DNA of 10,756 bases, from NCBI GenBank assembly GCA_027071965.1, contig JALSYJ010000207.1, positions 1 through 10,756 on the forward strand. Direction: 5' to 3'. This stretch comes from Robiginitomaculum sp. (GTDB lineage Bacteria; Pseudomonadota; Alphaproteobacteria; Caulobacterales; Maricaulaceae). The notes under the pieces were generated by a model. The model searched no databases and was not told where the DNA came from. It saw only the letters and a program-made list of their open reading frames with translations. The translations under genes and the position numbers were made by a program. This document shows positions 7,164-10,756 of this stretch, piece by piece (positions within the stretch are counted from its first letter, which is position 1; every line of letters starts with the position of its first letter).

Positions 7164-7796
7164 TTATTGCGAAGGAACTTCCGCTGAGTCTATGGCATCC
7201 GCGACCGCTTCAGAAGTTTTCTCGATTATCTGCGCGGCTTCTTCAACAACATTGTCTGCAATTGTCGGCAAGGCCACCGGATTATCAGAATGGGTGCGCA
7301 ACCATGCGATTAAATTTGCCCTGTCTTTTGGCTTTTTAATGCCGGCAAATCCCATGATTGTTCCTGGCATAAACTCCTGTGGCTTGGTAAAAAAGGCATC
7401 CAGGTTTTCAAAACTCCAAGTTAATCCTGCGTTCTTTAGTGCCGCAGAATATCCAAAAGATTCAACGTGCGCCGTCTTGTTTCCAACTATATCCCATAGA
7501 TTTGGACCAAGTCTGCGACCTCCATCTTTTTCAAAGGTATGACAGGCTACGCATTTTTTTGCGACCCGCGCTCCTGCCTCAACATTGGCGTTGGCAAGTA
7601 GCTCTTCCAGACTTGCCTGCTTAACCTCTTCGGCCGGTGCTGTATTTTCCTGTGTCTTTGTCACCTCAATGGCATAACCAGGTTTTTCCGGCTGTGTGGA
7701 GTGAATCAAAGAGTGACTGACTTCCTTGATTACAAAGATCACCAGTCCAGTTACTAAAATTGCTGCAAAAATTTTATTCCAAAAAAGACCGCCCAT
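7164..7796 (-). CDS. cycM: Membrane-anchored c-type cytochrome (CycM/cytochrome c552-like)
   Basis: This single-haem electron carrier is held on the periplasmic face of the inner membrane and would pass electrons from the bc1 complex to a terminal oxidase. The product is 210 aa. An uncleaved-looking membrane segment spans residues 8-24, followed by a linker rich in Glu, Gln and Ala to about residue 65. A class I cytochrome c domain covers 66-168, with the haem site CVACH (82-86) and LGPNLW (96-101). The sixth ligand is probably Met148 in PGTIMGFAGIKKP, as in mitochondrial cytochrome c. The tail (170-210) is acidic and Ala-rich, and not needed for haem binding. ATG 7796 has AGG five bases upstream. 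The gene is divergent from kdsB. The symbol is assigned from architecture only. Confidence 0.88.
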   Translation of the reverse strand: MGGLFWNKIFAAILVTGLVIFVIKEVSHSLIHSTQPEKPGYAIEVTKTQENTAPAEEVKQASLEELLANANVEAGARVAKKCVACHTFEKDGGRRLGPNLWDIVGNKTAHVESFGYSAALKNAGLTWSFENLDAFFTKPQEFMPGTIMGFAGIKKPKDRANLIAWLRTHSDNPVALPTIADNVVEEAAQIIEKTSEAVADAIDSAEVPSQ

Positions 7797-7965
7797 TTGG
7801 CCTAACCCTCATTATTATTTTCAGATCCATGCCCACCGATGAAACTGATTCATCCAGTGTTTTACATGACAAAATCATAAGAACAAGTCGCAGATTTCAA
7901 TTGCAGCTTTGAAGCATTGATTTATGGCTATTGCCAAGGCCGCAATCAAGCGGGATAAGGTTGCC
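7797..7965. promoter_or_regulatory. Divergent intergenic region between cycM and kdsB
   Basis: This 169-bp region must serve the cytochrome gene leftward and kdsB-pheA rightward. It holds a small perfect hairpin, GATGAA-N5-TTCATC (7838-7854), and AT-rich sequence at 7856-7880. I could not assign a convincing -35/-10 pair on either strand. The frame upstream of kdsB is open from ATG 7924, but that ATG lacks a ribosome binding site. Confidence 0.3.
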
Positions 7966-8724
7966 ATGAATACCTGTATTGTAATACCGGCCAGGATGGC
8001 TTCTACGCGATTACCCGGCAAGCCCCTGGCTGATATAGCCGGGGTCCCAATGGTGTTGCGGGTGGCAATGGCGGCAAGAAAAGCCGGGTTTGCAGAGCCT
8101 TTGATTGCGGCAGCAGACAAAGAGATATTTGATTGTGCGCAGGCTGCCGGGTTTTCTGCAGTTATTACGCCTCCTGAATTGCCCTCCGGCACAGACCGGG
8201 TGCAGGCCGCTATCAATAGTTCTCCTTTGACCAAAGAAGCGGACTTTATTGTGAACCTGCAAGGAGATCTTCCTGCCATTGCTCCGGAATTGATACAGAA
8301 GGTTGTGCGGGTATTGGAGCGGGCAGATTTTGCACAAATTGCCACTTTGATCGCAAAAGTCACATCTGAGTCAGAAAAATCAGATCCCGACGTGGTAAAG
8401 GCGATTGTCACCGCTTTGGGGCCGGACGGAAACCCGTTGCAGGACGATATATTGCGGGCGCTTTATTTTACTCGGGCCGCCGCCCCTTTCGGAGATGGGC
8501 CCATGTATCAGCATATTGGAATTTATGCCTATAGGCGTGATGCTCTTGCCAGGTTTACTTCACTTTCGCCCAGTGAACTGGAAAGAGTAGAAAAACTGGA
8601 ACAGTTACGGGCTTTGGAAAATGGAATGCAAATCGCGGCGGCTGTAGTGGATGAGGTGCCGATCGGAGTCGATAATCCAGAAGATCTGGAACAGGTGCGA
8701 GTTGGTTTTAAGGGTGATGAGTAA
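7966..8724 (+). CDS. kdsB: 3-deoxy-manno-octulosonate cytidylyltransferase (CMP-Kdo synthetase)
   Basis: The enzyme activates Kdo with CTP to give CMP-Kdo, the donor for the LPS inner core; it acts in the cytoplasm and needs Mg2+. The product is 252 aa, close to the usual 245-255. The nucleotide-binding N-terminus reads VIPARMASTRLPGKPL (6-21). PSGTDRV corresponds to the family's ASGTDR motif. NLQGDLP (97-103) carries the Mg-binding Asp101; canonical enzymes have QGDEP, and the Leu form is one I associate with alphaproteobacteria. YQHIGIYAYRR and GVDNPEDLE, with the second Mg-binding Asp236, complete the pattern. ATG 7966 is chosen over ATG 7924 because AAGG (7957-7960) lies five bases before it and the protein then begins at the first strand. 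The stop overlaps the pheA start (TAATG). Confidence 0.95.
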   Translation: MNTCIVIPARMASTRLPGKPLADIAGVPMVLRVAMAARKAGFAEPLIAAADKEIFDCAQAAGFSAVITPPELPSGTDRVQAAINSSPLTKEADFIVNLQGDLPAIAPELIQKVVRVLERADFAQIATLIAKVTSESEKSDPDVVKAIVTALGPDGNPLQDDILRALYFTRAAAPFGDGPMYQHIGIYAYRRDALARFTSLSPSELERVEKLEQLRALENGMQIAAAVVDEVPIGVDNPEDLEQVRVGFKGDE

Positions 8725-9563
8725 TGGATAAAATTTCATTTCAGGGGGTGCCTGGCGCTTATTCTCATATGGCTTGTGTCAAGCATTACCCGGAGCTTGA
8801 GCCGATGGCTTGTGAGAGTTTTGAGCAGGCATTTTTTGTTGTAAGTGAAGGCAAGGCCAAGTTTGCCATGATTCCGGTGGAAAACACTCTGGCTGGCAGA
8901 GTGGCTGATATTCATTATTTGTTGCCAGAATCAAATCTTGAAATCCGTTCCGAGCGATTTTTGCCAATCAAGCACCAATTGCTGGCCAAAGAGGGGGCCA
9001 GTCTGGATACGGTCAAAAGGGCTCATTCTCACATTATGGCGCTGGGCCAGTGCCGGTTATCCTTAAAGCGGCTGGGCATTAAGGCGGTTCATGCCAATGA
9101 TACTGCCGGGGCTGCGCAAATGATCTCCGAGCAGGATTCGCTGGAAGATGCAGCTGTGGCTTCGGATCTGGCCGGGGAGGCTTATGGGCTGGTTAATCTT
9201 TGCGCAAATATTGAAGATGCAGCACATAATACCACCCGGTTTCTGGTTATGCAGCCCGCACAAGAGCTTGTTCCATATCAACCACAGAAAAAATATATCA
9301 GCAGTTTTGTTTTTGAGGTCAAAAACACTTCCGGAGCGCTTTATAAAGCCATGGGCGGCTTTGCCACCAATGGTATCAATATGACCAAGCTGGAAAGTTA
9401 TCAATTGGGAGGCAGCTTTACTGCGACCAGATTTTTTTGCGATATTATGGGGCATCCAAAAGAGCCTGCAGTTGCGCAGGCAATAGAAGAAGCCGGTTTT
9501 TTCTGTTCAATACTGCGCCGTGTTGGAACCTATGAAGCTGACCCTTTTCGCGACCATAAATAA
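8724..9563 (+). CDS. pheA: Prephenate dehydratase with ACT domain
   Basis: The enzyme converts prephenate to phenylpyruvate, the last committed step to phenylalanine. The product is 279 aa with no chorismate mutase domain, so it is the monofunctional type. The catalytic dehydratase domain spans about residues 3-178: FQGVPGAYSH (6-15), IPVENTLAGRV (50-60) and NTTRF (169-173), where Thr171 is the expected catalytic residue. An ACT domain for phenylalanine sensing covers about 193-270. Within it the GALV and ESRP motifs of well-studied enzymes read GALY and ESYQ, so feedback inhibition may differ. The ATG overlaps the kdsB stop by one base, which implies coupled translation from one mRNA. Confidence 0.95.
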   Translation: MDKISFQGVPGAYSHMACVKHYPELEPMACESFEQAFFVVSEGKAKFAMIPVENTLAGRVADIHYLLPESNLEIRSERFLPIKHQLLAKEGASLDTVKRAHSHIMALGQCRLSLKRLGIKAVHANDTAGAAQMISEQDSLEDAAVASDLAGEAYGLVNLCANIEDAAHNTTRFLVMQPAQELVPYQPQKKYISSFVFEVKNTSGALYKAMGGFATNGINMTKLESYQLGGSFTATRFFCDIMGHPKEPAVAQAIEEAGFFCSILRRVGTYEADPFRDHK

Positions 9564-9590
9564 AAATTTGATTTGGGTCAGAAAATCCAA
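9558..9590 (-). terminator. Weak intrinsic terminator candidate for nudC
   Basis: On the minus strand, TTGGATTT (9583-9590) can pair with AAATCAA (9568-9574) with one bulged G and an 8-base loop, followed by ATTTTTATTT (9558-9567). The T-rich tract lies over the end of pheA. The stem is short and AT-rich, so the call is tentative. Nothing comparable is visible for the pheA direction in the 37-bp convergent gap. Confidence 0.35.
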
Positions 9591-9600
9591 CATTTATCTG

Positions 9601-10530
9601 TTAAACGGGTACATAACCCTGATCGTTTGCCGCCCAATTACGCAATAACAAACCGCTTGCAGTATGATCAAAGGGTGGCAGCACATCCGGATGCTTTCCT
9701 GCCAAAATTAATTTTACCTCTTCGCGAGTAAACCAGTGCGCATCTTCTAATTCGTCTTCTAAGGTGATTTGGGAGCTAAGCGCAGTTGCAACCATGCCTA
9801 TCATCAGCGAATGGGGAAACGGCCATGGCTGTGAAAATGCGTAAGAAACTTTACCAACCCGTATTCCGGCTTCTTCCATTACTTCTCGTCGACATGCTTC
9901 TTCCAGGCTTTCTCCTGGTTCTACAAACCCGGCCAGTGTCGAATATCGGCCCGCAGGCCAGCTTGCATTTCGGCCAAGTAAACAGTGATTATCATCAATA
10001 ACCATCATAATAACTGCCGGGTCAACACGCGGGAAATGCTCTGCATCACAACTATTGCAAATTCGTTTTTCCCCGCCGCCTGCAAGTTGTGATGGTGCGC
10101 CACAACATCCGCAAAACCGATTTAGCGAATGCCAGTTAGCCAAAGAAATAATTCTCCCGGCAATTGCCAAATCATTTGCCGGCAACAGGGCCAGACCCTC
10201 ACGCAAGGATAAGAACCGGCCCATGGCATCAAACAGATCATCGTTGATTCCTGGTTCTACCGCGATTGCAAACCATGGGCGGCGGGATTTATGCTCCACC
10301 CCCAAAAACAACATATCGGGGTTATGATTGCTAAAATGTTGCAAGATTTCGGCGCTAACCAAAACCAGCATGCCCTGGTCGTCAGTTAGTATCTGATCAT
10401 TTCGCACAATTACAAAAACCGCATCAGGGTGATTTTGCAGCTTTATTATTGCATCTGGTTTTTTACGCAAAGCATCCAGGCGATCCAGCGGATCGCCACT
10501 TAGGGAAATGGTAAATTGCTCCGGTTCCAT
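9601..10530 (-). CDS. nudC: NADH pyrophosphatase / NAD-capped RNA decapping hydrolase
   Basis: This Nudix hydrolase cleaves NADH to NMNH and AMP and, in known NudC enzymes, removes NAD caps from RNA. The product is 309 aa. The N-terminal domain (to about 130) is variable. A zinc ribbon follows, with Cys140 and Cys143 then Cys158 and Cys161, and then HFPRVDPAVI (165-174). The Nudix box is at 201-223, with Gly201, Glu207, Arg215-Glu216, Glu219-Glu220 and Gly222 all in place. SQPWPFPHSLM (233-243) is the motif that marks the NADH-specific NudC group. An in-frame ATG at 10545 would add five residues, but ATG 10530 has AGGGG five bases before it while 10545 has no site. A PepSY-type gene ends 35 bp upstream on the same strand, so an operon is likely. 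The gene is convergent with pheA. Confidence 0.95.
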   Translation of the reverse strand: MEPEQFTISLSGDPLDRLDALRKKPDAIIKLQNHPDAVFVIVRNDQILTDDQGMLVLVSAEILQHFSNHNPDMLFLGVEHKSRRPWFAIAVEPGINDDLFDAMGRFLSLREGLALLPANDLAIAGRIISLANWHSLNRFCGCCGAPSQLAGGGEKRICNSCDAEHFPRVDPAVIMMVIDDNHCLLGRNASWPAGRYSTLAGFVEPGESLEEACRREVMEEAGIRVGKVSYAFSQPWPFPHSLMIGMVATALSSQITLEDELEDAHWFTREEVKLILAGKHPDVLPPFDHTASGLLLRNWAANDQGYVPV

Positions 10531-10565
10531 TTTGGCCCCTGGCATAAGCGTGCGTTATCAGGTCA

Positions 10566-10756
10566 TTATTGCGGGTTTTTTTTGCGTCTTGGGCGAGGCC
10601 GCAATAAAAAGCGGTGAATCAGCAATCCGATACCGGTAAGGGTAAAAACCGATGCACTAAACGCAAAGAAAATCAGCAAGGGATGATTAAAATCATCCCG
10701 ATCTCCATAGTCCATAATATGCAGCATCCAGAAAAAATCAAACAAGCGCCATACCG
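10566..10756 (-). CDS. PepSY-type membrane protein, C-terminal 62 residues (enters from right edge)
   Basis: I translated 62 codons ending in TAA at 10566-10568, directly followed by a second stop, TGA. The segment contains FFWMLHIMDYGDRDDFNHP, then one membrane helix (LLIFFAFSASVFTLTGIGLLI, read as two short stretches), then a basic tail, RPRPRRKKN. This H-I-M-D-Y motif before a C-terminal helix is what I recall from PepSY or PepSY-associated membrane proteins of proteobacteria, some linked to iron or flavin-dependent reduction. The N-terminal part is outside the window, so the identification is moderate. The gene probably shares a transcript with nudC. Confidence 0.6.
   Translation of the reverse strand, partial: VWRLFDFFWMLHIMDYGDRDDFNHPLLIFFAFSASVFTLTGIGLLIHRFLLRPRPRRKKNPQ

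Noticed and set aside
7838..7854. Hairpin GATGAA-N5-TTCATC as a terminator or riboswitch
   Set aside because: The six-base stem is weak, has no T-run and lies in a promoter region; it is mentioned only as a small palindrome.
7924..7965. Start of kdsB at ATG 7924
   Set aside because: There is no ribosome binding site, and the extra 14 residues precede the first beta strand of the family; ATG 7966 has AAGG at proper spacing.
10531..10545. Start of nudC at ATG 10545
   Set aside because: There is no Shine-Dalgarno before it, while ATG 10530 has AGGGG five bases upstream. The choice is not certain.
1..10756. Defence system, prophage, mobile element or CRISPR array
   Set aside because: All gene-length regions are explained by housekeeping or metabolic families, and I saw no repeat array, transposase, integrase or toxin-antitoxin pair.

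Overview
The window looks like ordinary chromosome of an alphaproteobacterium of moderate GC. Several signs point there. The TadD-like TPR lipoprotein ends in the form common in that class. A short M17 aminopeptidase is overlapped by an SH3-NlpC/P60 peptidase. A membrane-anchored cytochrome c sits divergent to a kdsB-pheA pair. KdsB implies Kdo-containing LPS, so a Gram-negative envelope. I cannot name a genus. I saw no insertion sequence, integrase, CRISPR array, tRNA or rRNA, and codon use looks even from end to end.

Left part (1-3638), amino-acid uptake and breakdown. An AGCS sodium:amino-acid symporter runs leftward off the window. It is divergent, across 125 bp, from a tryptophanase gene (tnaA), which is followed 44 bp later by an NhaC-superfamily transporter. 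Diagnostic active-site positions favour tryptophanase over tyrosine phenol-lyase. The set has no TnaB-type permease and no recognisable tnaC leader, so the NhaC-like protein or the AGCS protein is the likely partner transporter. This is the most distinctive part of the window.

Middle part (3642-7104). A leftward pair encodes a TadD-like TPR lipoprotein and a small DUF423 membrane protein, joined by an 8-nt start/stop overlap. Divergent from it is a rightward pair, an M17 leucyl aminopeptidase and an NlpC/P60 peptidase, also joined by an 8-nt overlap. The second pair suggests turnover of cell-wall peptides in the cytoplasm.

Right part (7107-10756). A perfect 10-bp inverted repeat separates the NlpC/P60 gene from a convergent membrane-anchored cytochrome c gene. 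Divergent from the cytochrome are kdsB (CMP-Kdo synthesis) and pheA (prephenate dehydratase), which overlap by TAATG. Convergent to pheA is nudC (NADH pyrophosphatase/NAD-RNA decapping), preceded by the C-terminal end of a PepSY-type membrane protein that enters from the right edge.

I did not find a convincing undescribed system. The findings are modest: the tryptophanase-transporter grouping, the NhaC-like variant motif, two candidate regulatory inverted repeats, coupled peptidases, and some start-site corrections.
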